DNA of 64,000 nucleotides. Source: a virus. The DNA lies in IMG/VR virus record IMGVR_UViG_3300005911_000002, positions 1 to 64,000 of that record. One strand, 5' to 3'. The translations under genes were made by a program, and so were the position numbers. This document shows positions 16,159 to 26,400 of the stretch, in pieces. Within the stretch, counting starts at the first letter, position 1, and every line of letters starts with the position of its first letter. The notes under the pieces are model-generated. The model was given only the letters and a program-made list of their open reading frames with translations. It searched no databases and had not been told where the DNA came from.

Positions 16159-18759
16159 ATGGAGATACAACGAAGTTTATTTGAGAGTATTGAGGAATCT
16201 TCTCCTGTAGCCTGCAACGGTTGCCCGTACAACAAGCACCATAGGGTGCGGTTTTACGAAGAGCGGGAGATTAAATGCTCAGATACTCTGGTAATCGTAG
16301 ACGCTAGGACGGACCACGAAATGGGTGGTTTCAAATATGACAGATACATTAAAAAATTCTACCCCGGGGCTATGGTAATTCCACATATTATGTGCGGTCT
16401 CAAATATCCAGGGGAGATACCAAAACAAGGTGCCATGTCTCACTGCAAGAGACTAATAAACAAGTACATAGAAAAGTTTAATTACAAGAAAATAATCGTT
16501 AGCGGCTCAAAAGCTGTTAGCCAATTCATAGGTACTATCGGAGGCGACCTTAAGAATCATGGTATAATATACGATTATAACGGAACACCCGCAATTGTGG
16601 AGCTTGGTCTTGCTATGCTGATGAGCTCCCCCGAGATATCCGATATGGTAGTTAAAAAAGACCCTAGTAAGATGAAGCCCATAGAACTAAAATATACTGT
16701 GATATCATCCGATTCGGAGCTGGAGCCAATAATCCTTGATGTAATGAATGACATTCTTACATCAGAGATAGTGGCGCTCGATATTGAAACTAACGGTCTA
16801 AAGGACGTCCTGTACGGAATAACAGATAAAGAAGTATACCTCGAACAGGAGATGTTCAAAGCTGACATAAAGAAACCTATAATAACAGCCATAGGGATAG
16901 GGACAGATGATAACATATACATCTTCCCTGTCAAGCATTTCCAGAGAGAATACGTAGGGACAATGCTGTATGACGTGATTCTGCCAACAGTACTAAGTAG
17001 GGAGGTAGTGGGGGCAAACATAGGGTTTGATCTGCAATGGTTAAATAGAGCACTCAACATGCCTTTCCCGGAAAAAGCCAGGGATATTTTGTTAGAGGAT
17101 TTTCTTGAAAGACAACTCCCCGGACATGGTGGTTTGAAAGAGAACACTAGAAGAAATTTCTATTACCCTGACTGGGAATCAGATATACATCTTTACCCAA
17201 GCTATGAATTAATACCATGGCCTAGACTCGAGGAGTACCTCGCACATGACATAAATGCAACACGGATGAACGCTAGGTACTACCCACCAAGAATACAACA
17301 TGCGTGGGAGTTCTACAACGATGTTCTTACAACAGCGGTGGTTTCATACGCCAAGATGCAAAACAGAGGTATGAAGCTTATACCAGCATCTGGTAGCGGC
17401 ATAGACAAGAAAATACAAAGTAGTTACATGCGTATTCAGAAAGAAGCGAAGCTGGTTGGCAGCAAGAAACCAAGGATCAACCCAGGGTCAAACAAAGACC
17501 TAGCGCATGTGTTGTTTGAATTGTCTGGCTTCTCCCCCGTAGAGGAAACGGATTCGGGAATGCCATCTCTCAATAAAGAGTCATTGCATATCTTCTCAAC
17601 AAAGCTCGGTAGTGATTTTGCAGAGGCGGTACTTGAATGGCGAGCTCTCACGAAGATAAAAAGCACCTACCTATCCATCCCAACAAAAAAGTCCACTAAG
17701 GACTATATTGTACACACAAATTACTCCTTGTACCGAACAGCGTCTGGAAGAACAGCGTCAAGTAACCCAAACTTTCAGAACCTCCCGCGTGGAGATTCTC
17801 CGGTTGCTGCCCTGGTAAAAAAGATGGTGGTGTCGAGATACAGAGGCGGTCTCATAATAGAGAGCGACTTTAGCCAGGCCGAGCTTAGATGTCTTGCATC
17901 TGTGTCGAGTGATAGAAACATGATTCGCGAGTACTTGCAGCAGATGGCAGATGCTGGCTATTCCCCCGACCTACATAAACTTGCTGCATCTTATATGCTG
18001 GACTTGCCCGTGTCGGAGATAACCAAGGCACTACGCCAGTTCGGTAAAGTCATCAACTTCGGTTTGTTCTATGGTATGACAGAGTATGGCCTACATTACA
18101 ATCTACGGAAAGTATGTGCTGAAAAAGGGATAGATGTACCGCATGAAGTTGAGGACTGCATAGTTCTCCTCACTAAGTATTTCAAAGGATTCCCCGGAGT
18201 AGATAGGTACATGAAAAAATACCGTGCGTTTGCGAAAAACAACGGTTACGTTCTATCACCAATGGGTAGGAAGAGAGTTCTTATGGGGGCTACTGACAAG
18301 AATTCTCCAAAGCATAAAGGTGCCATGAACAAAGCTATCAACACACCCATACAAGTTCTAGCAAGCGACCTTAAGATAATGACCGTAAACAAAATTACGA
18401 AGTTGATCGAAGATCAGGATCTACCATGCTCCCTTATTAATGAGGTACATGACTCCTGCATAATAGATCTACACGACGCAAAATATGCGGAGGAAGTTAT
18501 TGGGCTGATGGAGATGTGTTTCGGTGCCAGTTCCTTTCCAGGAATGGTTGTGCCTATGATAGCTGATAGTAAGATTGGTCCGTCCTGGGGAGAAACTAAG
18601 ACGGTTATGCCTAAGAGATGTTGGAAATGTGCCAACATGCAGAGTGGAATATGCTTGATAGGTATGACCAACATAAGTAAAGGGTTTCTCGAAGATACCC
18701 TACAAGCTGAGAATAGATATATACCTTGTTTGGGGTATAAAAAGATAGATAAAAAATAA
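16159..18759 (+). CDS. polA: Family A DNA polymerase with N-terminal UDG-like domain
   Basis: An 866-residue polymerase. Residues 1-150 have a CNGCPY start (C19, C22), a second Cys near 38 and VSGSKAVSQFIG, like uracil-DNA-glycosylase-fold domains fused to some phage polymerases (SPO1 type). The 3'-5' exonuclease follows: LDIETNG (about 207), GANIGFDLQW (about 285), YLAHDINATR (about 361). Polymerase motifs: RTASGRTASSNPNFQNLPRG (about 529), motif A ESDFSQAELR (about 570), motif B RQFGKVINFGLFYG (about 630), motif C NEVHDS (about 761). The C-terminus adds CWKC plus two more cysteines. A TTAGGAG ribosome site precedes the ATG. Confidence 0.92.
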   Translation: MEIQRSLFESIEESSPVACNGCPYNKHHRVRFYEEREIKCSDTLVIVDARTDHEMGGFKYDRYIKKFYPGAMVIPHIMCGLKYPGEIPKQGAMSHCKRLINKYIEKFNYKKIIVSGSKAVSQFIGTIGGDLKNHGIIYDYNGTPAIVELGLAMLMSSPEISDMVVKKDPSKMKPIELKYTVISSDSELEPIILDVMNDILTSEIVALDIETNGLKDVLYGITDKEVYLEQEMFKADIKKPIITAIGIGTDDNIYIFPVKHFQREYVGTMLYDVILPTVLSREVVGANIGFDLQWLNRALNMPFPEKARDILLEDFLERQLPGHGGLKENTRRNFYYPDWESDIHLYPSYELIPWPRLEEYLAHDINATRMNARYYPPRIQHAWEFYNDVLTTAVVSYAKMQNRGMKLIPASGSGIDKKIQSSYMRIQKEAKLVGSKKPRINPGSNKDLAHVLFELSGFSPVEETDSGMPSLNKESLHIFSTKLGSDFAEAVLEWRALTKIKSTYLSIPTKKSTKDYIVHTNYSLYRTASGRTASSNPNFQNLPRGDSPVAALVKKMVVSRYRGGLIIESDFSQAELRCLASVSSDRNMIREYLQQMADAGYSPDLHKLAASYMLDLPVSEITKALRQFGKVINFGLFYGMTEYGLHYNLRKVCAEKGIDVPHEVEDCIVLLTKYFKGFPGVDRYMKKYRAFAKNNGYVLSPMGRKRVLMGATDKNSPKHKGAMNKAINTPIQVLASDLKIMTVNKITKLIEDQDLPCSLINEVHDSCIIDLHDAKYAEEVIGLMEMCFGASSFPGMVVPMIADSKIGPSWGETKTVMPKRCWKCANMQSGICLIGMTNISKGFLEDTLQAENRYIPCLGYKKIDKK
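18734..18741 (+). promoter_or_regulatory. GGTATAAA element inside the polymerase 3' end
   Basis: GGTATAAA within the last codons of the polymerase gene, 30 bp before a 32-codon membrane-peptide gene. Codons at this place also explain the bases, so it may be coincidence. Confidence 0.3.
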
Positions 18760-18771
18760 GGAAGGTGAATC

Positions 18772-18870
18772 ATGAGATATCTTTTGTGTGGTGCTATGCT
18801 ATCTTTGTTTATTGTTGCTGGTTGGACTTTTTTCAGAGATAACACCGAGAAAACAATACGATTAAACTAA
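18772..18870 (+). CDS. 32-residue single-pass membrane peptide
   Basis: A short reading frame of 32 codons with an AAGGAAGG ribosome site, starting 12 nt after the polymerase stop and ending 4 nt before a strong terminator. The peptide starts MRYLLCGAMLSLFIVAG, a hydrophobic segment of about 17 residues, and ends with a polar basic/acidic tail. It could be a small membrane protein or a lipoprotein-like signal peptide (Leu-Leu-Cys at 4-6 is too early for a lipobox). The tight fit between gene and terminator argues that it is real. Confidence 0.5.
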   Translation: MRYLLCGAMLSLFIVAGWTFFRDNTEKTIRLN

Positions 18871-18874
18871 GAAA

Positions 18875-18896
18875 GAGGCCCGGGGGCCTCTTTTTT
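18875..18896 (+). terminator. Intrinsic terminator of the replication block
   Basis: GAGGCCC (18875-18881) pairs with GGGCCTC (18884-18890), then T6. It ends the plus-strand replication unit and, read from the other side, may also stop the convergent RNA polymerase operon. Confidence 0.9.
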
Positions 18897-19000
18897 ATTA
18901 CGTAGACATGTCTGTATGTCTAACTTCGTAAACTCTCCTTATTACATTAACCGTACAACTTTTGACAATCGACTCGCGGCTATTTTGGTTGTATTGGGTA

Positions 19001-20815
19001 TCATGACTGTCTACCACACATACTCAACAACTTATACACCGAAGCCATCTTATTCTTAGCGTTCCAAGTATCCTTAGTTACGGAGGTAGGTCCTGGAGCA
19101 AACGGTTTCAATGCCTTAGCCTGTGTTATCGGTTCCGGCACCTTCTCCAGTGGAACCTTGGTATCGGTGTTTGGTTTTACTACACCTTTTATCTTCTTTG
19201 TACTACTACTTGTTCCTGATGGAGTTGAAACCATCGACATCTTATGAAGATTAGCACCTATGCCATGCACGCCCTGGGCGATATTGTTATTCATGGTAGA
19301 GGGTGCTCCAGGCGTTGTTATTGTCGCAGGTGTGATTGGTACTTTGGCCATATCACTCATAGACGTAGCCCCTTCCTTTGGTGCAGTCACGAGCTTAGAT
19401 ATGTTTCTGAAAGTGTTCCCGGTGCTGTTTCCAATATTACCAATGCCGGCATTGCCGATAGGGGTAATTGGGAGTGTCATATTTCCAGCAGCTTTTATCT
19501 CAGCAGCAACCTTGTTGTGTGAGAGTACGTCGTTTAGACCTTCGATAACAGTGCTATCCTTCGAAGACTGTTTCGTTAACTTTCTTAACGTAGATATATT
19601 AGAGTCTATTTGATCACTATCGAAATGAAACCTGTCATATTCTGGAGACCATGACTCCCAGTCGATTACGGTGGGTTTTGCCTTGTCGGATATAAATATG
19701 TTCCCGCCGTGAATATCATTGTGACTTATTTGTTTCTTTTTTAAGAACCCTCGCAAATCCTCAAGACCTTTTATCGCAGGCTCGTACATCTTTTCCTCCT
19801 TCCCCTGAATTATGTCCGCAACACTCATCCCGGGAGCCCTGGTCATTTTAAACCAATCTTTTCCCTTAGAGTGTATCTCTGGCGTAAGTGTGTCCCCCTT
19901 TGACATTGCATAAAATTTCAACTCGTTAGCCATCCGTTCTTGCCAATTAGACGGCTCGATAGTACCACCGTCAAATATCGCCTTTCTTGAGAACTGTTTT
20001 TTTACCAGTTTTTTGTACATGGTAATTAGTGCTGTTGGGGATTCAATTGTTAGCGCTGCAATCTTCTCAATTGCCGTTGTCTCTAACCCCTCCCGAGATA
20101 CACTCGAAACCTTATGTATATGTGAATGTGGGTTTGCATGTCCTGGTAATTTATGTGTAGTATTTTCCGTTCGTTTTATTAATCTTCCTAGTATATCATA
20201 TATGTTCTGGCGTGTATATGCGTCACCCCTAGAGCTTGCAACTGTCTCGTCTACTGTCTTAGTTATTCCTGGCATTACTTGTTTTGCGTAAGAGTTCGAG
20301 TACTTAGTATAACGCCCGGCATCGTCTACCGACATCTTATCTATGAATGTCTGGATGCTGGCTACCTTCTCTTCCACGGGAAGGGCCTCCGCAACCTTCT
20401 CACCCTTAAGCGATCCGAATAACTTCTTCTTGAAATCTTCGATAGACATGATAGTCATCGACCCAAAGAATTTAGGTGAATCATAATGCTTAAGGTACGC
20501 ATTCTTGGCGGAGATAGGTGTGCTGAACCCAAGCATCACCTTATCCTCATCGTACTTACCAGTCTTTGGAAAGTTCTGATGAACCACGTAGACTTCCTTA
20601 GGCTCTTCAACAGGTCCGACGTATACGTCAAGCTTGTCGCCATCGGTACCCCTGCTTCCGAGAATCTCACCATAATGATTACGCATCATGGTGAAGCCCC
20701 CTTTCCAATGTCTTTTCGAACCGGGCTTATTTTCTACGTGGATAGTAATGCCATGTCGTTTTACCGTACCGATAAATGGGTACTCCTTCCGATTTCTTTT
20801 CGGAGGAGGACCCAT
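19001..20815 (-). CDS. Polyvalent protein: inorganic-pyrophosphatase-like domain plus kinase-like domain
   Basis: A 604-residue protein, last of the RNA polymerase operon. Residues about 20-130 match the InPase-like domain of phage polyvalent proteins: GTDGDKLDVYVGP (57-69), VYVVHQ, then YDEDKVMLGF (88-97) and a closing FGSMT (117-121). Residues about 265-395 look like a small protein/aminoglycoside kinase: a catalytic loop HNDIHGGN (365-372) and an IDWE (384-387) in the place of the metal-binding Asp. The rest is linker with several K-x-A-[SAE] tetrapeptides. Polyvalent proteins are typically delivered with the DNA; injection is an inference here. GAGGTAACA precedes the ATG at 20815. Confidence 0.6.
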   Translation of the reverse strand: MGPPPKRNRKEYPFIGTVKRHGITIHVENKPGSKRHWKGGFTMMRNHYGEILGSRGTDGDKLDVYVGPVEEPKEVYVVHQNFPKTGKYDEDKVMLGFSTPISAKNAYLKHYDSPKFFGSMTIMSIEDFKKKLFGSLKGEKVAEALPVEEKVASIQTFIDKMSVDDAGRYTKYSNSYAKQVMPGITKTVDETVASSRGDAYTRQNIYDILGRLIKRTENTTHKLPGHANPHSHIHKVSSVSREGLETTAIEKIAALTIESPTALITMYKKLVKKQFSRKAIFDGGTIEPSNWQERMANELKFYAMSKGDTLTPEIHSKGKDWFKMTRAPGMSVADIIQGKEEKMYEPAIKGLEDLRGFLKKKQISHNDIHGGNIFISDKAKPTVIDWESWSPEYDRFHFDSDQIDSNISTLRKLTKQSSKDSTVIEGLNDVLSHNKVAAEIKAAGNMTLPITPIGNAGIGNIGNSTGNTFRNISKLVTAPKEGATSMSDMAKVPITPATITTPGAPSTMNNNIAQGVHGIGANLHKMSMVSTPSGTSSSTKKIKGVVKPNTDTKVPLEKVPEPITQAKALKPFAPGPTSVTKDTWNAKNKMASVYKLLSMCGRQS

Positions 20816-20904
20816 TGTTACCTCGGTAGTATTTTTGGTAAGTATCTCTGCTATCTTAATTCCCGTGCTTGTCTCCTGTGCTTATCTGCTATTAACCATC
20901 AGTA

Positions 20905-22023
20905 TTACCTACGATCCGTAAGTGCACCATATCCAGAAGAAGCGGCCATTATCCCGCCGAATGTTCCGGGTGCGTAACTAGCTACGTCGGTTATTTTGTT
21001 CGTAATCGCCTGGGTACCGAGATTTTTTTTGGCAGTTGTGAATTTAGATCCTAGCGCTTCGTTTTTTGATATCTGGGAGTCTATTCGGGACTCATTAGCT
21101 TTTAGCGCATCGGTATATACGCCTCTATTAAGTGTCAGATTCTCAGGATCCAATTTTTTAGTTATGCTAGCTCTTGTTTTTGAGAAACCATCCAATTTTC
21201 CTGTACCTTTCCTAAAGTTTCTATCAGCGGTACCCACATCTTCAGCAAGACCCATTAACTTCTGAAGCCTAGCAGGTTCTTGCTTAGCATACCACTTTCT
21301 AAACGCAACTCCACCCACAAGAGCACCTATTGGGATAATCATAGAAAGAGCTCTATCAGTGAATGTTCTATCATCACGATATCTATCGTTATCTCCCTGA
21401 GATCTTTCAGCTGTTTTCTTTTCATCGGAACTGCCGAACAGAATATTAGTAAGTGCAGCTGCACCTGTAAGTCCTCCGGTTGTTTTAATCAGGTCCATCT
21501 CTAACGAAGCATCTGAATCATCAAGTCGCTTAGTAGACTTACCTATTAAACTCGTGGCGTCGTCCTGCCTTATTTGATTAACGTCTAGACGTCCCTGGAG
21601 ATAATTTCCAACCTCGCCAGCGTTCCGACTTTCTGGATTGTTATCCAAGATACCTTTGGTTTTATCATACAGCTTTCGCTCTCTTTCACGTCCCAACCCG
21701 TGGTGTACAAGCCTGCTATTCGGATCGATTATAGTCTTTGTGGTTGGGCTCAAACCCATACTTTTCATAGCTGCGCCTTCCGCCGCTGTGTGCATAGTTG
21801 CTCGTCGATTCTCTACGCCACTTATCATTTTCTTAAGACTGTTGCCCTCATCTCCTAACCCGCTTAAATTATGAGACGTCATTCGGATGGTTTTCTTTAA
21901 ATACTTCTGCAATGCGCTGTACCTGCCAGCAACCAATAGCGGTGATGCCATAGCCGCTACGCCAAGTCCCGCTGCTGCATAATCCCCAACAACCCATTCT
22001 GCCTTCTTAATCTTACTAGTCAT
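20905..22023 (-). CDS. Coiled-coil membrane protein of the RNA polymerase operon
   Basis: A 372-residue protein with an AAGGAAGG ribosome site. Hydrophobic segments at about 14-34, 170-190 and 222-240 could span a membrane. Between them lie long charged helices with coiled-coil spacing. No enzymatic motif. It follows the 478-residue membrane protein by 21 nt and precedes the polyvalent protein, so the four genes are probably one transcript. A virion-internal or ejected membrane-channel role would fit, but only by analogy. Confidence 0.5.
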   Translation of the reverse strand: MTSKIKKAEWVVGDYAAAGLGVAAMASPLLVAGRYSALQKYLKKTIRMTSHNLSGLGDEGNSLKKMISGVENRRATMHTAAEGAAMKSMGLSPTTKTIIDPNSRLVHHGLGRERERKLYDKTKGILDNNPESRNAGEVGNYLQGRLDVNQIRQDDATSLIGKSTKRLDDSDASLEMDLIKTTGGLTGAAALTNILFGSSDEKKTAERSQGDNDRYRDDRTFTDRALSMIIPIGALVGGVAFRKWYAKQEPARLQKLMGLAEDVGTADRNFRKGTGKLDGFSKTRASITKKLDPENLTLNRGVYTDALKANESRIDSQISKNEALGSKFTTAKKNLGTQAITNKITDVASYAPGTFGGIMAASSGYGALTDRR

Positions 22024-22044
22024 AATACATACCTTCCTTTTTTT

Positions 22045-23481
22045 TTAAAATCTAACTCGGCGCCGGACCATCGGTCTTACGCTAGCGTTAGTTAAGTTTA
22101 ATGGTTGTGAGAATAGCTGATCTACTCTCATTTTGTTTTTCTTCTTTTCTATCTCTTCGTAAGTATCCGGGAAGAAACCTCCCGAGCCAGCTATCCCCGC
22201 ACCGCCTACTATTGCAGCGGCTGGGTACCCCATGCCACCCCGAGCTTTCTCCAGCAACTCCTCAGTGCGGTCACGGTCAGTAAATGCCGGCAAGTGTTCG
22301 TCGGTTGCGTCGATATAGTTCTTCCGGGAACTCGAAAGATCACCGTCAGCGTGGCTTTTAATCGCCTTTCGCGCGGCAACTGCATTATCACTGGCAGTCC
22401 CAAGGTTCTTGTGGGCAACACCTTGTTCCATCGAAGGTGTTGTGTCGGAAAGGTTGCGCATGGTATTTTTAGCACTATCAAAAGCGTCGTTGGCCTTAAC
22501 CCTACTATTATTAAGCTTTTCCGCCTTCCATTGTTCTGATTTCCACATATTCCTAGTTTTAACTACCTGGTCATCGAGGCCTTTGTACCTAGCAGCGCCA
22601 TCCTTAAGAACTTTCTCTAACCCCTTGATCTTCCTACCTTTTAAATAAGCATAGATAGCCCCCCCAGCAGCAATGGTTGTCCCTACTCCTGCAAGTATAA
22701 TCCTCATGGCTTGGTTGATTGTTGTGTCCTCAGCTAATTTGTAGTTCTTGTTATTCTGCTCTTCTGAGTACATTCTAGACCCAAGAATAGTCCCAGAGGC
22801 CAGCATACCGCCCCCAACTAATCCGCTAAATCTTGCTCTATCGTATGTGTATTCTCCGACGTCACTTAGCTCCTGTAGCTCGGAACCCTTACGTTTAAAT
22901 TCATTCAGTGTATTGATCATATCTGTTTTAGTTTTATTAACATGCCCCATATAATCGGGCTTTCTGGCCATCGTGCCCTGTAAATCGTCGAGGTGTCCCC
23001 TAGCTGCTTTCAGGTTTATGGCCGAATCTGCCATATCATTCTGTTTAGCATGAACTTGGTCAGAAAGATCTTTTATCATACTCCGTGCTCGTGAATAGGA
23101 CTCTGTTGGAAGGCGCTCGGCGTCCTGCTTAAGTGCCATTATTTTACTTTTCAGATCCTCTATGTCAGCCACATTCTGCTTAAATATACCCTCCGCTCTG
23201 AGTGCCTTATCTGTCCTGCTAGCAAGATCGGCCATAACCTCAGGACCATTTTGAAATATCTTCTGAGCATCTGCATTACGTGATGTTGCCTCAAGGAACT
23301 CAGCCCCTATGTCTGCAAGGTCTTCTCTTCGTTTCTTAAGCTCTGGCATAAGTTTTTTTAACTTGTGCCTTGCGCCTGCACCCATCAAAGCTATAGCAGA
23401 ACCTACAGCAATAAGTACCGCCGGTACCTTATAGTTCATAGCTGGTGCTGGCTTTCTATCTTCTGAATAATATAGTCCCAT
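22045..23481 (-). CDS. Coiled-coil membrane protein of the RNA polymerase operon
   Basis: A 478-residue protein with a TTTGGAGG ribosome site. It begins with a transmembrane segment (about 19-36, VPAVLIAVGSAIALMGAG), then a long helical region rich in Lys, Asp and Glu (40-205), Gly-rich hydrophobic segments near 214-231 and 255-276, another helical stretch, a Gly-rich segment near 425-445 and a basic tail. The layout resembles the 372-residue neighbour, although I see no clear sequence repeat between them. It is 13 nt downstream of the RNA polymerase gene. Function unknown. Confidence 0.5.
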   Translation of the reverse strand: MGLYYSEDRKPAPAMNYKVPAVLIAVGSAIALMGAGARHKLKKLMPELKKRREDLADIGAEFLEATSRNADAQKIFQNGPEVMADLASRTDKALRAEGIFKQNVADIEDLKSKIMALKQDAERLPTESYSRARSMIKDLSDQVHAKQNDMADSAINLKAARGHLDDLQGTMARKPDYMGHVNKTKTDMINTLNEFKRKGSELQELSDVGEYTYDRARFSGLVGGGMLASGTILGSRMYSEEQNNKNYKLAEDTTINQAMRIILAGVGTTIAAGGAIYAYLKGRKIKGLEKVLKDGAARYKGLDDQVVKTRNMWKSEQWKAEKLNNSRVKANDAFDSAKNTMRNLSDTTPSMEQGVAHKNLGTASDNAVAARKAIKSHADGDLSSSRKNYIDATDEHLPAFTDRDRTEELLEKARGGMGYPAAAIVGGAGIAGSGGFFPDTYEEIEKKKNKMRVDQLFSQPLNLTNASVRPMVRRRVRF

Positions 23482-23494
23482 GATTCCTCCAAAT

Positions 23495-26400
23495 TTATTC
23501 TATAACGGACGGGCCGTAAACATATCTAGTAAACATAGATGATTCTGGTCCAGCTATGTGAGTACTATCTCCAAACGCTACTCCCTTCTGTAACGATCCT
23601 TTGAGCTCTCTGTACCCAAGACGCTGTAACCAGTCCTGGTTCATAAGTGGAGACCTGTTAGTTCCAATTATAACCTTGTCGGCCTTTATCGGAGTTGTAA
23701 ACACTCTAACTGTTTCCACACCCTCGTTTAGAAGAGCTTCCATCATCTTATCATCTATCATTGACCTGATAGGAAATCCTGACACACTTTCAGCCAGACG
23801 TTTCCCAACAGAAAATTCTACATCCATTTCTTTAACTGAGTTCTCATTATAATGGTTTACAAACGATGTGTCAACTATGTCTCCAGGAACTACTGATGAT
23901 GATGTTCCTGCATCTGTCACCCTGGAAAATTTACCCATTGACCTCGTAACTACTTCTGCAGTAGATCTCTTAATCCCAACTCCTGCAGATTGGTACAGAC
24001 TTGTTAACTCATCAGCTATAAAATCTAGCGCCGCGTCTGCACCTTTAATGTCCTTAATATCCATTGGATGTATATTTCCATAGCTAACAGAATCCCCAGC
24101 ATGTATCATGTCCCCCTTTTTTACTTTAAGACCTACGGCCGCTGGCACATATAATTTTTTAGTTCCTATATTGACGTCCCAGCCGCCTATAGATGATTCA
24201 TTAATATCCGTAACAAACCCATCCTTAGGGGCTAGGATAGCTCTATCTTTAATCTTCTTAGGTAGTTGGGTTATCTGCCTTATTCTGTCTAAAGACCCGA
24301 TAGCCCCAACACTTGATCCTACTGTAGAACCAGTATGGAACACCCTCATAGCCATTTGAACAAGAGGCTCTCCTAATGTCTGGGCTGCCAACGTTCCTAC
24401 GTTATCACCTTTTCCAGGAAGAATCCCGTTTGCCAGATAGCCATGGCATCTTCTGCAGATACCCTTTATAGCTTTGCACTTAAGAGGAGATCGTGCGTAT
24501 ACTTCCCTAATACCATGATTCTTTAAGTTTTTAATTGCGTTAGCGTCAAGGTGCTGATCTTTTGGGTGAATAACCTTACCACCCACCCGGATGTTACGTA
24601 CTGCAAATCTATTAAGCACCTCTGGTGATGATACAGGGAACATTTTACCTTCTGATGTTTTACAGTCCTCGGTTGTAATAGTTATTCCAGACGAAGCAGC
24701 GAGTATCTCTTTACTGAATGCACCCGGCTCTACAACCGACTTAGCTTTGGACACACCACCCATCCTGGCAGCATAACCCATACCCCAAAAGGCAGATGGG
24801 CTGAGTCCCGATGCGTATGAATCCTTTGATATTATCGGAGGAACGGATCCACCAGGACCCTGGAACATAATAGGTGAACCGATTATCTGTGTAACCGGTG
24901 CCCACTGTCCTTTTGCCCCCGACGCGTCTACATAGTCGTAATATGTGTCTTTCATTCTATCTTTGATAACGTCTTGTATCTTACCTTGGATCTCAGCAGC
25001 GTTCTCTACGCCAGTAACCGTCTTTATAAGGTCGTCGACTTCTTTTATTGGTGCTAAATCATCGTAATTCAAAGACATGCCACGTCTTGTTGCATACGTA
25101 TCTCCAATTAGTTTGACGTCTTTTAGAACCTTCCCTATTTGGTCGGGAGTATTCTTCACCACGCTCTTTACAGCAGCGGACAATGATCCGTCAGTAACTG
25201 CTTCGTTAATATCAACACCATCTGGGAGCGCGTTATTCACCATGATACGTCCTATATTAGTCATTTTGCGTTTAACTTTTATCATATCATTTTCGGAAAT
25301 ATCGCCGGCAAGGTATGCTTCGAGAGCATCCGTAGTCGTTTTATATTTCTTGTCAGTACTCTTACCATCCTTAGTCATAGCATACAGCCCTGTTAGGTCG
25401 TCCCAGCTAGGCATGTTCATAACCTCCCCCTTAGTTGGGTGAATTACGTTATTACTTGGAAGCATGAGGTGCGCCTCGGCCTCAGCCTTAGCAGTTACGG
25501 GAGTATGTACCAGTACCTTGTCACCGTCGAAGTCCATGTTAAACCCTTTAACAACCATCAAAGGTACACGTATAGATTTTCCCTGTACCAGCTTAGGCTT
25601 AAATGCCATAACCCCATACTTGTGTAACGTCGGGGCTCTATTAACTATAACATGTTTTTCGTCCATAACCTTTCCCAGAATCCTGGCTGCTACCGGGGTC
25701 TTGTTATCCACTTCAGCCATAGCCTCGAACGGAGTCATACCTGCAGATAGCATCTTTCTTTTGATCATTGGTTCGAACATCTTATATGCCATCTCTTCCG
25801 GAATACCTATCTCATCTATATCCATCTTAGTGTCAATCGATACCACGCCAGCACCAGTTAGGTTCTGTCTTTTCTTGACCATCTTCTTTTGGAAGTATCC
25901 CTCTTTTGGGCTGTCCCCTGCGATTAGTTCTACAAGTCCTTTCTGGTTAGCTTTCTTTGGGTTGAGTCTAGCTTTATCTGAGGCAGTCGCGTATCCCATA
26001 AGCCTCTTAGTTTGATCGTAGATATCCTTAGCTATATTTTCCTGCTCACGCTGAGGAACAAACTTACTTTTCGATGCATTATTTAATAGTATTAAATCTT
26101 TATATAGATCATTTAAAGGTGAGTTAATTAAATTCCCAGTATCATCTGGATACACGGGCCTAATCTTAGGTGGTACAACCGGCACATTGTGTAAAAAGAA
26201 TGATCTAGCTGTGAGTTTCCCGTCTATCATGTTCTTGAGAAACCTCATCTTCTTGTTCAATTTATTCAGCGCACTACCTTCTGCAGTAGCCGCTTCTTTT
26301 TTTAGGTTAGCAAGCTCCTCCTCCGGAGATATTTTGGATAGCATGGCCTGCATAGCGTCCCCAAATTTTTTACCATCAACCTCAGTTCTGCCCGCTACTA

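Noticed and set aside
18897-19000. Promoter with TTGACA at 18962
   Set aside because: No acceptable -10 hexamer lies 16-18 bp downstream and no plus-strand gene follows.
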